Shown here: piece by piece, positions 44,911 to 53,340 of the stretch | Layout: every line of letters begins with the position of its first letter | Numbering within the stretch: position 1 is the stretch's first letter | From: Shewanella canadensis | Lineage (GTDB): Bacteria > Pseudomonadota > Gammaproteobacteria > Enterobacterales > Shewanellaceae | Length of the DNA stretch: 64,000 nt | Direction: 5' to 3' | NCBI RefSeq assembly: GCF_003966225.1 | Contig: NZ_RXNU01000001.1 | Location: 248,001-312,000, forward strand | Made by a program: the position numbers and the translations under genes | Notes under the pieces: model-generated | The model's input: the letters and a program-made list of their open reading frames with translations, nothing else | Database searches by the model: none | Told to the model about the DNA's origin: nothing

Positions 44911-45053
44911 GGGGCAGAGTAAACTTTTCCAGATATTACGGCATCCCAGCTTCTCGCTCATAAGCTCAATCACCATAGGTGATTGAGCTTTGCAGTGGGG
45001 GTTAGTTGTAACCTGCGGCAGTATTTGGAGTCGCTAAAGTTTACTCTGACCCC
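44911..45053. repeat. 143-bp element with 17-18-bp inverted ends (GGGGCAGAGTAAACTTT)
   Basis: GGGGCAGAGTAAACTTT at 44911-44927 is mirrored by AAAGTTTACTCTGACCCC at 45036-45053, one base longer and otherwise complementary. Inside is a perfect hairpin GCTCAATCACC/GGTGATTGAGC (about 44964-44988) and the AACCTGCGGCAGTATTTGG module also found at 25.6 and 26.3 kb. It appears to be a complete paired member of the dispersed repeat family, like the palindromic elements mobilised by RAYT transposases. Confidence 0.65.
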
Positions 45054-45065
45054 AGATATCAGATA

Positions 45066-45338
45066 TTACTGTTCAGTAAACTCCGCTTGAACCTTTTCTA
45101 ATTCTTGCTCATCTTTAAGCTTAAGCTGTTCTTTCGCTTTAAGGTTCGCCTCTTCGAGAAGCGCTGCTTGTCTTTCTTTAAGGCTGTGTTTCTCTGATTT
45201 AGTCAGAAACTTAAAGGCTTTCTTATTGGCAAGTGCGTACGCAACGACATCTTCGCCCTTTACCCTGCGCTCATCCACTCGCTGTGAAAAACGTTCGTTA
45301 TCTCGGGCTTTACGCTCTTCGGCATTTAACTTGCTCAT
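45066..45338 (-). CDS. Small highly charged protein, 90 aa
   Basis: The start at 45338 (MSKLNAEERKARDNERF) is the natural one; the 38 preceding codons overlap a presumed regulatory region. The protein is Glu/Lys-rich and almost entirely helical (SEKHSLKERQAALLEEANLK, QLKLKDEQELEKVQAEF), a likely coiled coil. No family recognised. Confidence 0.65.
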   Translation of the reverse strand: MSKLNAEERKARDNERFSQRVDERRVKGEDVVAYALANKKAFKFLTKSEKHSLKERQAALLEEANLKAKEQLKLKDEQELEKVQAEFTEQ

Positions 45339-45512
45339 ATCTTGTATCCTCATTAGTTGGGTTTCACTACGCTCAGTCAAACAAATGAGATCTGTTGCAC
45401 ATTCATAAAGCTGATAGGGCAATTTTAACATAATATGCGTTGCGAGCCCCACGGTATCTAGCTTTAGTCAGGTTTTAAGCCGTTAGGAGTTAGGAGTTAG
45501 ATCAATAATTAG

Positions 45513-45545
45513 GGGCTGAGAAAATTTTCACCTGATCTTTTTGGT
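45513..45545. repeat. Dispersed repeat (degenerate copy)
   Basis: GGGCTGAGAAAATTTTCACC TGATCTTTTT: a decayed copy of the GGGTCAGAGTAAACTTT family. Confidence 0.45.
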
Positions 45546-45611
45546 TGTTAATATTCGAATAGATGGGGGGGATAACCACACTGTAGAAAACCAAGCTCAA
45601 TGTGATGTGGA

Positions 45612-45636
45612 AGCTGGAGGTTAGATACCTCCAGCT
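45612..45636. terminator. Stem-loop downstream of the alkylsulfatase gene
   Basis: AGCTGGAGG and CCTCCAGCT form a perfect 9-bp stem with a 7-base loop, 23 bp past the stop at 45659. No T run is present on the transcribed strand, so it is a terminator only by position. Confidence 0.45.
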
Positions 45637-45658
45637 ACCCGATTAGCTGTAGATTTAC

Positions 45659-47662
45659 TTATGGAGTTACGATATTGAACCAAAATTCAAAATCATCCAG
45701 CATACCTTGAAGCTCTTTAAATTTACCTTTGGTGCCTTCAACTTTTATTGCACCGCTCTTCACGCCTTCGGCAACAGTCAACTTACCCAGCATAATATTA
45801 TCGAGTGTTACACGGGTAGTCATAATCGTAGTGTCAGCGTCATCATCAAGACCAATACGGTTATTAAGTGTAGAGTTCTGTAATATCAAAGTATAAAGCT
45901 CGTTGGTATCAGTGAAGTTAAATCCAATTTTCATCTTTTTACCTACGGCCTTCTCCGGATTCAGGCGTACCGCCATGTAATCGAGCAACATGGTTGCAGA
46001 CATGTTCTGAACAATATCCGGGCTTGCGGTATTTGGCGTTGGCATCGCTTTGACCCCTGTACGCAATTCGCGCGCACCTGATAGATAAAAGTTGCGCCAT
46101 GGACCGGATTCAGCAACATATCCTAACTGTTCTAAAGTATCAGCCAGGAGAACTTTTGCTTGCTGGTTGTCTGGATCGGCAAAGACTACATGGCTTAACA
46201 CCTCAGCAGTCCAACGATATTCGCCCTTAGCATAAGTATTTTGGGCCTGTTTAATAACGTTATCAGCGCCTCCCATAAACTCGACATATTTTTTAGCCGC
46301 AGGCTCTGGTGGAAGCTTATGGAGATGAGCTGGATTTCCGTCAAAATAGCCCAGATAGAAGTTGTAGATCGCACGTGCATTGTGGCTGATGCTACCGTAG
46401 TAGCCATGGCTTGCCCAGTTATTATCAAGCTCGGCAGGCAGTTTTACCATATCGCCAATTTCATCCATGGTATAGCCGTGATTTGCTAAACGGAGTACCT
46501 GATCGTGGAGGAATTTGTAAGTATCACGTTGTTGAGCAACATGCTTTTTAATATCTTGAGTGCCCCAGCTAGGCCAGTGGTGTGGTGCAAAAAGTACGTC
46601 AGATTTATCCCCCCATTTCAACAGCATATTATCAATATGTTTAGCCCAAACTTTTGAGTCTCGTACTTTTGCCCCGCGCAGGGTGTAGAGGTTATGCATG
46701 GTGTGGTTGACGTTTTCAGCAGGGCATAATGCACGATACTCTTTGATGTAGTAATGCATTTCAGATGGCGCTTCCGTATTCAGTGTCAACTGAAATTCAA
46801 AATGGAGTCCGTCTATAACATGATCTTCCCAATCTTCTTTGATGATATTTGTCGGCGCAATCAGTGTGACTGTTCCTGCAGAGGTTGTGGTACCCAGGCC
46901 AGCTCCGATATTACCTTTAACATCTTTTGGAAGTACGTTGCCATACATGTAAGAGGCCCGGCGACTCATAGCATTACCCGCCATAACGTTCTCAGCAATG
47001 GCATTTTCCATAAAATCGTAAGGTGCAAAAATTTTAACCTTTCCAGCTTTTAGATCGTCGTCATTCACAATCCCGCGTACCCCACCGAAATGATCAACAT
47101 GGGAATGTGAATAGATCACGGCTTTGACTGGTTTTTTCGGACGGTGTTCAAAGTAGAGATCAAGCGCTGCTTTGGCCGCTTCTGCCGAAACAAGCGGATC
47201 CATAATGATCAGGCCACTTTTCCCTTCGATGATAGTCAGGTTTGCAAGGTCATAATTCCTAACTTGATAGATGTGGTCGTGAACTTTGAAAAGCCCTGCA
47301 ATATTCACCAGAAGCATCTGACGCCATAGGCTTGGGTTGACTGTAGCAGGAGCTTTCTTTTTCAAGTTCTGCATAAAGTCAAACTCCTTGGTGCTGAATA
47401 TGATGTTTCCGTCTTTATCCTTGATGACCTCCTCTCCACGAGCGATAAACCCCTTTTGTGCGTTTTTAAAATCGCGAGAGTCTTTGAACGGTAGTACTTT
47501 GAGCAGATCTGTGTTGATCTTCTGAGTAAAGCTTGTCGCATCTTTCTCAACACCTAAAGGTTTGGCAGCTATAACTGATCCACCGCCACTGGCAAATGCC
47601 AGTGAACCGAACAAAGAAAGACTTAACAAGATTGTGACGGCCATATTCAATTCACGTTTCAT
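45659..47662 (-). CDS. Exported alkyl/aryl sulfatase (SdsA-type MBL fold)
   Basis: This 667-residue protein has a signal peptide (about 1-24, LLSLSLFGSLAFAS). It then has an MBL-fold catalytic domain with H186-S-H188-V-D190-H191 and further ligands in CPAENVNHTMHNLYTLRG and FAPHHWPSWG. An alkyl-sulfatase dimerisation domain (about 420-540) and a C-terminal SCP2-like domain (about 550-667) follow. Family enzymes hydrolyse alkyl sulfates such as SDS by zinc-dependent inversion and allow their use as carbon or sulfur source. Length and domain order match the family. Confidence 0.95.
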   Translation of the reverse strand: MKRELNMAVTILLSLSLFGSLAFASGGGSVIAAKPLGVEKDATSFTQKINTDLLKVLPFKDSRDFKNAQKGFIARGEEVIKDKDGNIIFSTKEFDFMQNLKKKAPATVNPSLWRQMLLVNIAGLFKVHDHIYQVRNYDLANLTIIEGKSGLIIMDPLVSAEAAKAALDLYFEHRPKKPVKAVIYSHSHVDHFGGVRGIVNDDDLKAGKVKIFAPYDFMENAIAENVMAGNAMSRRASYMYGNVLPKDVKGNIGAGLGTTTSAGTVTLIAPTNIIKEDWEDHVIDGLHFEFQLTLNTEAPSEMHYYIKEYRALCPAENVNHTMHNLYTLRGAKVRDSKVWAKHIDNMLLKWGDKSDVLFAPHHWPSWGTQDIKKHVAQQRDTYKFLHDQVLRLANHGYTMDEIGDMVKLPAELDNNWASHGYYGSISHNARAIYNFYLGYFDGNPAHLHKLPPEPAAKKYVEFMGGADNVIKQAQNTYAKGEYRWTAEVLSHVVFADPDNQQAKVLLADTLEQLGYVAESGPWRNFYLSGARELRTGVKAMPTPNTASPDIVQNMSATMLLDYMAVRLNPEKAVGKKMKIGFNFTDTNELYTLILQNSTLNNRIGLDDDADTTIMTTRVTLDNIMLGKLTVAEGVKSGAIKVEGTKGKFKELQGMLDDFEFWFNIVTP

Positions 47663-47986
47663 TTCAGTTTATCCCTATTCTGTTTATCCCTATTCGGTAC
47701 CTGTTTTGGTGCGAAGCCATTTGTGAGACATTAAGTGTCAGTGATGATGAGTTTGTGCCAACCGCATTAATACTGATGAAAGTATAGAACGCATCAACAA
47801 CAAGTCTATTATTTGCGATTTATACTCAATAAGTGGCAATGAATGGGGTCAATAAGTGGAGGAATAGTAAACGTTTTACCTGACCTTTTTGCTCGCGAAT
47901 AGCCGCAATGTTGTCTTTCGCAGGGGATGCCGTCGCCATCACCGTCCATTTTGGGAATCAACGGTGCCATGCACAATATTATGGTA
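47663..47986. other. Intergenic region with Excalibur-tail remnant and a dispersed repeat
   Basis: Contains the start region of the sulfatase gene, a copy of the dispersed repeat (47860-47890) and, read on the minus strand at 47899-47955, a decayed copy of the Excalibur tail (KMDGDGDGIPCERQHCGY). No intact gene. Confidence 0.6.
47899..47955 (-). pseudogene. Remnant of an Excalibur-domain gene tail
   Basis: Codons read P-K-M-DGDGDGIPCERQHCGY, matching the final 18 residues of the Excalibur peptide at 32789-32947 apart from one position (D for HG near the start). The stop codon is lost (reads on S-R-A) and the upstream part of the domain is missing. The DNA downstream is also shared (ACGTTTACTATTCC-type repeat). 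Confidence 0.65.
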
Positions 47987-49615
47987 TCAATTAGCTGCTT
48001 GTAAAACGGGAAAAGAAATATCCACTGTTAGTCCTTTACCGAGCCCACTGGTGAGCTTGATATGACCATTGAGTTTTTGAGTGACGATATTGTGAATAAT
48101 ACTTAATCCTAGCCCGCTGCCTCCTTCATCTCTCTTTGTGGTGAAAAAGGGCTCCATCACCTTTGGCAGAATATCATCGGCAATACCAATACCATTATCA
48201 CTATAGTGTATGCCAACTTCATTCTCCTGTGCTGATACAACAAGCGTAATCGAGCCACCATTTTGTTCTGCAAAGCCGTGGATAATGGAGTTGTTTATCA
48301 AGTTAGTTATCACTTGAGATAATAACCCCGGGAAAATAAAGCAAGCGCGATCCTCAACACAGTCTAAATCAACCGTCACTTGTGCTCTTTTGGTTTTAGG
48401 CAACATGCTGTGAATGACCTCTTTGAAGTATTCGGATATCAATACTTCTCGCGCTTGTTCACTCATCTGATCAACCGATACTTGTTTAAAGCTGCGAATG
48501 AGATCTGCCGCTGAAGATAAATTTCGAGTTAAAATTGTCATTGAACTTTGACTCGATGCTAAAAAGCTCTCAAAGTCCTCTTCATTTAACTCCCCAGAGG
48601 CAAACTTCTTGGCTAATAGTTCAATTTCATCTTGCAAAAAGCCCGTTGCGGTAACGCTAATACCTATGGGGGTATTCACATCATGAGCAATGCTGGCTAC
48701 CATTCTACCCAATGAATTGACTTTTTCTGTTTCAAATACTTGTTGCTGATTTTCAAGAGCTTGACGTTCTAATAGCGCAGTTTTGAACAGTTTAAATGCC
48801 GTGTACATTTGATGGATTTCTAAGGTGGTAGAGTCTTGGGGGATCTCTATTTCATAATTGCCTTTACCAAGAGAAATCATGCCTTGGGAGATATTACTCA
48901 CTTGTTCAGTTATTTTTCCCGTTAAAAAATAAAAGAGTATGATCAGTAATATACATGCAATGAGCATGCATGAAATTATCCATAAACTTAATGTATTTGC
49001 TAAGGCAAGCTGTGATGAAATATCTATACTCATCTCTAATACGCCACGCACATCACCTATCTGCCAGTCAGCTTTAGGCGTTAGTGGATGGTTATTATGA
49101 CAATCAACACAAGCTTGAACTTGCATTTGATCAGAAATCGCGATTCTTAATATCGTATGACTATTTATATTATTTACGGCACTAATTATTTGGCTCGGAT
49201 TATCATTAAGTTCTAACCAAGCTTTTTGTTGAAAAGGGTCAAGTGTAATATGTTGACGGTTAGGAAATGGGTAAGCACTGTATAAACTCAATTTACTCCC
49301 ATTTTCATCAAACAATTGGCTCAAATCGTGAATCATTGTTGCTGGCAGAGGAATTTTATCAGGCTCGCCTAAGTGTTTAATTGCCGGTGTTAATACACCA
49401 ATATCTTGCACTTTCTTAACTATGTTCTTGGTGTAATAAGCACGTAATACTTTCAGTTGTTTTAAGGAGTTCAGCGCTGTATGTATCGCATGTTGCTTTG
49501 CATTTCTTTCAACCAGTATTGGAATAGAAAAGCTAAGCACAGCTAACATAACTGCCATAATAAGTGAAAGTGGGAATATTATCTGAAACCGTAAATTATT
49601 CTGGAAGAATGACAT
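47987..49615 (-). CDS. Sensor histidine kinase with heme-binding Tll0287/DUF3365-like domain
   Basis: The start at 49615 (MSFFQNNLRFQ) has GGA upstream; an ATG 30 bases earlier is possible. Membrane helices at about 8-30 and 205-228 flank a periplasmic domain that contains CVDCH (about 168-172), a c-type heme motif, followed by a GVLEMSID element. HAMP follows. The dimerisation domain is SLGRMVASIAHDVNTPIG with the phosphoacceptor His at about 310, and the ATPase domain has NLINNSIIHGF and GSGLGLSIIHN. It probably senses redox state or a gas through heme. No response regulator gene is adjacent. Confidence 0.9.
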   Translation of the reverse strand: MSFFQNNLRFQIIFPLSLIMAVMLAVLSFSIPILVERNAKQHAIHTALNSLKQLKVLRAYYTKNIVKKVQDIGVLTPAIKHLGEPDKIPLPATMIHDLSQLFDENGSKLSLYSAYPFPNRQHITLDPFQQKAWLELNDNPSQIISAVNNINSHTILRIAISDQMQVQACVDCHNNHPLTPKADWQIGDVRGVLEMSIDISSQLALANTLSLWIISCMLIACILLIILFYFLTGKITEQVSNISQGMISLGKGNYEIEIPQDSTTLEIHQMYTAFKLFKTALLERQALENQQQVFETEKVNSLGRMVASIAHDVNTPIGISVTATGFLQDEIELLAKKFASGELNEEDFESFLASSQSSMTILTRNLSSAADLIRSFKQVSVDQMSEQAREVLISEYFKEVIHSMLPKTKRAQVTVDLDCVEDRACFIFPGLLSQVITNLINNSIIHGFAEQNGGSITLVVSAQENEVGIHYSDNGIGIADDILPKVMEPFFTTKRDEGGSGLGLSIIHNIVTQKLNGHIKLTSGLGKGLTVDISFPVLQAAN

Positions 49616-49882
49616 AGCTATCCATGTTTTTCTGAGCTTGACCATTGCCCATTGTTGAGCTTGAACAGTACTTAGTACGTCAATGAAATATAGTCATAGT
49701 TTACTTAGAAAGAAAACAAACATGGCCAACCACTGCTAATGGTATACCTATCTTCCTCCAACTAATCTTTGATTATTAGTAGAAGTCGGAGGTCGTTATG
49801 CCCCGTCCCCACAGCACCAAAATTAGTATCGAAGACAGACCCTATAATTAATCTGTATTGGCTTGCTGCGTTAATGGTTTCT

Positions 49883-50461
49883 TTAATCTTCGATAGCCGC
49901 TCTTAGATTGGCTTGAGTTAAACGCTGTAAAGAGGTGGCTTTTTCCTCTACTGAAGAGGTTAAAGAATCATTAAAGAGCTGGGTGATGAAATCCAGGTAT
50001 ATGGCAGCCATAGTGCTGGCCAAACTGGGTAGCGGTATGATGAAATCATCAGTATCAAATGCCGAGGTAAGTCGTTGTTCGATGAGTGCTGTTAGGTTGC
50101 ACTTCAATTGACGATGCGCCTGCGGCGCATCATTGCCCAGCTTATAAGCGACAGAACGACGGAAGCTACTCTGCGCGCTAATTCTGCTCAGCATGGCGAT
50201 AACTGAGGGGCGAGGGGTCAAGCTAAGCCAATCCTCTCGAACGGTTAAATCCTGTAAAAGCGTGTCGAAGAGTGTATCGTGCATTGCCAGAAAAACATCC
50301 AGCTTACGCTCATAGTGGCGGTAAAAGGTGGTTTTCCCCACATCAGCTTTTTCAATCAACTCCGCCACTGTTATATCGCAATAGTCTTTATCTTTTAGCA
50401 GCCCAGCCAAGGCCTGCTGTATGCGGCTGCGACTGCGGTTGATTTTGGCGGGCTCAGACAT
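49883..50461 (-). CDS. TetR-family regulator
   Basis: The N-terminal helix-turn-helix (about 10-58, DITVAELIEKADVGKTTFYRHYERK) is followed by an all-helical ligand domain, 192 residues. The gene is divergent from the DJ-1/PfpI-type gene at 50679 with about 217 bp between, so it probably represses itself and that gene. Ligand unknown. Confidence 0.9.
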   Translation of the reverse strand: MSEPAKINRSRSRIQQALAGLLKDKDYCDITVAELIEKADVGKTTFYRHYERKLDVFLAMHDTLFDTLLQDLTVREDWLSLTPRPSVIAMLSRISAQSSFRRSVAYKLGNDAPQAHRQLKCNLTALIEQRLTSAFDTDDFIIPLPSLASTMAAIYLDFITQLFNDSLTSSVEEKATSLQRLTQANLRAAIED

Positions 50462-50678
50462 AGGTAGGCTCAGATATCGATGAAATTATAATAGTATCAG
50501 GAAGTCTTCAGTATAGGGGGTCATACTGCTTAGGCAACCTATAGGGGGAGTCAAACTGACCAAACGGAACCTTTAGGGTAAATCGTTCCATCTGGCACTT
50601 ATCTGTAATTTTGTTCCTGTCTAACCATAACGCGAGCCACCAATATAGGGTCATCAACACTCAGTATTGGAATATTCC

Positions 50679-51479
50679 ATGAACTCATCAATGAATCGTC
50701 GTAGTTTTGTTAAAACCAGCTTGATAGCGGCTTCCTGCACCAGCCTTTTAGGATCAAGTGCAATGGCACAATCAAAAGAGCAAACCTCTCCTAGCGTCGC
50801 TAGTTTAGATCCTGAAAAGCTGAATATCGGTATTTTTCTTTTCCCCGGTATGACCATGTTAGATGCATACGGGCCATTGCAGGTGTTGGCCGTTAGCCGG
50901 TTGTTTAACACTTTCACCTTTGCCAAATCCGCAGACCCATTACCCTGTGATGCCAATGTAGCGCTGTTGCCAAACTATGGCTTTGCGGATTGTCCACAAC
51001 TCGATGTGCTAATCGTTCCCGGTGGTGCTAATCCGATTGAGCAGATACAAGATGAGCAAGTCATTAGTTTTCTGCGCAGTGCAGGAGAGCAGGCTAAGTA
51101 CGTGACATCTGTTTGTACCGGAGCCCTTATCCTGGCTGAAACTGGCTTGTTAGATGGCTACCAATCTACAGTGCACTGGGCTTATGCTGAGCCGCTCAAG
51201 CGTTATAAGAGTGTCAGTTACGTCAATCAACGTATCGTTAAAGATCGTAATCGGATCAGTGGTGGAGGGATCACAGCAGGTTTGGATTTTGCTTTGACTT
51301 TGATAGCTGAAATCGCGGGAGAGCAGCACGCCAAGACCATGGAGTTGCTGCTGGAATATGATCCTCAGCCCCCCTTTCATACAGGTAATCACAATTTAGT
51401 CGGGGAGAAATTGAAGCAACAGGTTCAAGGGATGGTTCATCATATTGCGAAAGAGCTGTTCTTACCCTTACCTGAGTAG
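50679..51479 (+). CDS. Exported DJ-1/PfpI-family protein
   Basis: The start at 50679 (MNSSMNRRSFVK) gives a twin-arginine-like signal, RRSFVK, followed by a hydrophobic stretch with SCTSLLGSSAMAQ. An upstream TTG is less likely, and an ATG 12 bases later also leaves the RR motif. The 266-residue protein has the DJ-1/PfpI fold: NIGIFLFPGMTMLDAYGPLQ, LIVPGG, and the nucleophile elbow TSVCTGALILAETGLL with Cys146. Homologues include isonitrile hydratase and GATase-1-like regulators. The divergent TetR gene suggests inducible expression. Confidence 0.88.
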   Translation: MNSSMNRRSFVKTSLIAASCTSLLGSSAMAQSKEQTSPSVASLDPEKLNIGIFLFPGMTMLDAYGPLQVLAVSRLFNTFTFAKSADPLPCDANVALLPNYGFADCPQLDVLIVPGGANPIEQIQDEQVISFLRSAGEQAKYVTSVCTGALILAETGLLDGYQSTVHWAYAEPLKRYKSVSYVNQRIVKDRNRISGGGITAGLDFALTLIAEIAGEQHAKTMELLLEYDPQPPFHTGNHNLVGEKLKQQVQGMVHHIAKELFLPLPE

Positions 51480-51500
51480 ATAAACAACTAATGAATGAGT

Positions 51501-51532
51501 GGGTCAGAGTTCTTTTTACCTGACCCTTTTTG
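51501..51532. repeat. Dispersed repeat, copy after the DJ-1 gene
   Basis: GGGTCAG (51501-51507) and CTGACCC (51520-51526) are inverted, followed by TTTTT. It could terminate the DJ-1 gene transcript. Confidence 0.6.
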
Positions 51533-51536
51533 GTCG

Positions 51537-51569
51537 TTAATATCCGTAATGTTGTCTTTCGCAGGCGTC
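51537..51569 (-). pseudogene. Remnant of an Excalibur-domain gene tail (second)
   Basis: Minus-strand codons read D-A-CERQHYGY-stop, the last ten residues of the Excalibur peptide with Cys replaced by Tyr. It is followed on the minus strand by the same CCAAAAAGGGTCAGG repeat as the intact gene. Confidence 0.6.
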
Positions 51570-51608
51570 TTTAATCGGTTTGATTATTGTTACTCCCGGG
51601 CGGCCATT

Positions 51609-52892
51609 TTATTTGCGCCACACTTCTTGCAAGATCCCTTGGGTAAAATGATATTCAAGGGTTTTACCCTCGGCAATATCACACTGGATAGTGCCGAAGT
51701 CAGATCCTCTGCGGTCAAAACCCGTGCCGTCACAAAGATTGCCCATTAACACCCGTACGCCACAAGCCGTCATGCCTCTAGACGACTTTCCTTCTAAGAT
51801 AGCGTCTGCATCTATGCTGTTCCACAATTTCTGACTCAGCATAAACTGCGAAGCTTGCTTAAACTCGGTTTCGCCCATGGAAAAGCGAGCTCCCTTGGGA
51901 TAGAAGTTCAAACTGTGAAAATGATTGCGATGGGCGCTCATGCAATTGACATTATATTCACTGACACTAACATCGCCGAATTTCTGTTGTCGTTGTTGCT
52001 CACGCCTGAGTTTATCCTTATCCATTATGGTGGTCAGATAAGCATTCAACGTGGCCTTTTCTTCGGCCGACATAGGCTCGTTATCACTGCCTAGAATATC
52101 GTCAAATTCGGCTAACCAGTTTTCATCGTCATCTGGCGGAGTCTCAGGGGAGACAGTATTCTGGCCCGCAATAACCGGCTCCTGAACTGTCGGAGCCTCC
52201 TGTTGGCTGGAAGAACGTGACTCAGGCTTTGTCGCTTGTTGCTGTTTGTCAAAATCAGCCTTATCGACAACTCTGCCATCCTTGTCGATATACCAGTCTT
52301 TAATATCAAAACTGCTGAGTATACGGTCGGTAAAATAGAATGCTATTTGGGTGCCATTGGTTTGGTACTCGGCCCATGAGCCCATGGTGCCGTCTTCATT
52401 TTCGCTGGCGTAGCCGTCGCTGGCATCCGTCCCCATTAAAGATTGCACCCCGCACATGCTCATGCCGACAAGGGGCTCACCGCGGCGTACCGCCTGAATA
52501 TCTGTTTCATTCCATAACTTGCGCTCTGTCATGATACTGGCGTAGCGGTCGAAGTCGGCTAGGCTCAAGGTCTGGCGGAAATCATTCTCAAAGAAAACCT
52601 CACACACATATCCATCATTGATAACTAGCAAGTCAATGTCACCGAAGGTGCTTTCCTTGGGGTCCCTGGCAGCTTCGACGCTGTGACAGCTGCCGTCGTC
52701 ACTGTACTTGGCGCACTGCCAGTAACTGTCTTGCCAGATCACAACTTTTGGATTCCACGCTCGGTTTTTGTTAAACACCAGCGGCGTCGGCCCCGTCGCT
52801 TCTCCCTCGGTCTTAGCCTGCGAATCCGCAACATACAGGGAGGCTGACAGACTGCAAGTCATGGCGAGGACCCAAAGGCTAGCTTTGTTCAT
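51609..52892 (-). CDS. Exported protein with two homologous Cys-containing domains, 427 aa
   Basis: A signal peptide (1-26) is followed by domain 1 (about 45-205) and domain 2 (about 300-427). They are joined by a Gln/Ser/Pro-rich linker with an acidic stretch (PPDDDENWLAEFDDILGSDN). Both domains share FGDI/FGDV, then F(x)2(T/E)xxKxLW(N), GMSMCGVQSLMG against GMTACGVRVLMG, and a closing strand FYFTDRILSSFD against YHFTQGILQEVW. The duplication is internal to the gene. I do not recognise the family. GGAG precedes the start. The protein is probably periplasmic. Confidence 0.75.
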   Translation of the reverse strand: MNKASLWVLAMTCSLSASLYVADSQAKTEGEATGPTPLVFNKNRAWNPKVVIWQDSYWQCAKYSDDGSCHSVEAARDPKESTFGDIDLLVINDGYVCEVFFENDFRQTLSLADFDRYASIMTERKLWNETDIQAVRRGEPLVGMSMCGVQSLMGTDASDGYASENEDGTMGSWAEYQTNGTQIAFYFTDRILSSFDIKDWYIDKDGRVVDKADFDKQQQATKPESRSSSQQEAPTVQEPVIAGQNTVSPETPPDDDENWLAEFDDILGSDNEPMSAEEKATLNAYLTTIMDKDKLRREQQRQQKFGDVSVSEYNVNCMSAHRNHFHSLNFYPKGARFSMGETEFKQASQFMLSQKLWNSIDADAILEGKSSRGMTACGVRVLMGNLCDGTGFDRRGSDFGTIQCDIAEGKTLEYHFTQGILQEVWRK

Positions 52893-53340
52893 TTTGACAC
52901 TCCAAATTTGTAAAAAGTCAGCCTATTTGACCTGATGTGACTTACTTCGACTTAGTGTTGACGAAATTAATCTTCTGGCGATACACTCGCGCCTTGATGG
53001 GCATATCATAGCCAGGAACTTGCCGCCGGATATTGATCCCACCCAGATTAACAGAAATTTCACCCGTGTATTTGGACCAAAAAATGCCTTGGCATCAACC
53101 GCCATCAGGCTCCTTAAGCGGCTACATCTGTCTCAGATATTCCATTTATTTAGCCTCACAAAAAAATCGAGGACATTTACTTCATATCCCTACGGGTTAG
53201 ATGCATGAGAACGACCATGTGGGGTCTACGCGACTATGGTTTAATAAAGGGCCGCGAAGCCCTTCTATGACCCACCTATTCCAATTGCAAAGTACACTCA
53301 ATGAATCTGGAAGTTAGCGAGCTAACTTCCAGATTGGTGA
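52893..53340. other. Intergenic region with a possible gene remnant and a hairpin
   Basis: A minus-strand frame (52942-53094, reading GEISVNLGGINIRRQVPGYD then KARVYRQKINFVNTKSK) looks like a protein C-terminus, while another frame over the same DNA begins MAVDAKAFFGPNTR. Together they could be one frameshifted small gene. At 53220-53250 is a fragment GGGCCGCGAAGCCCTTC of the REP-like repeat, and a perfect hairpin follows at 53304-53335. Confidence 0.35.
53304..53335 (-). terminator. Stem-loop after the HD-GYP gene
   Basis: AATCTGGAAGTTAG and CTAACTTCCAGATT form a perfect 14-bp stem with a 4-base loop, 6 bp past the stop at 53341. No T run, so terminator function is by position and stability. 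Confidence 0.6.
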
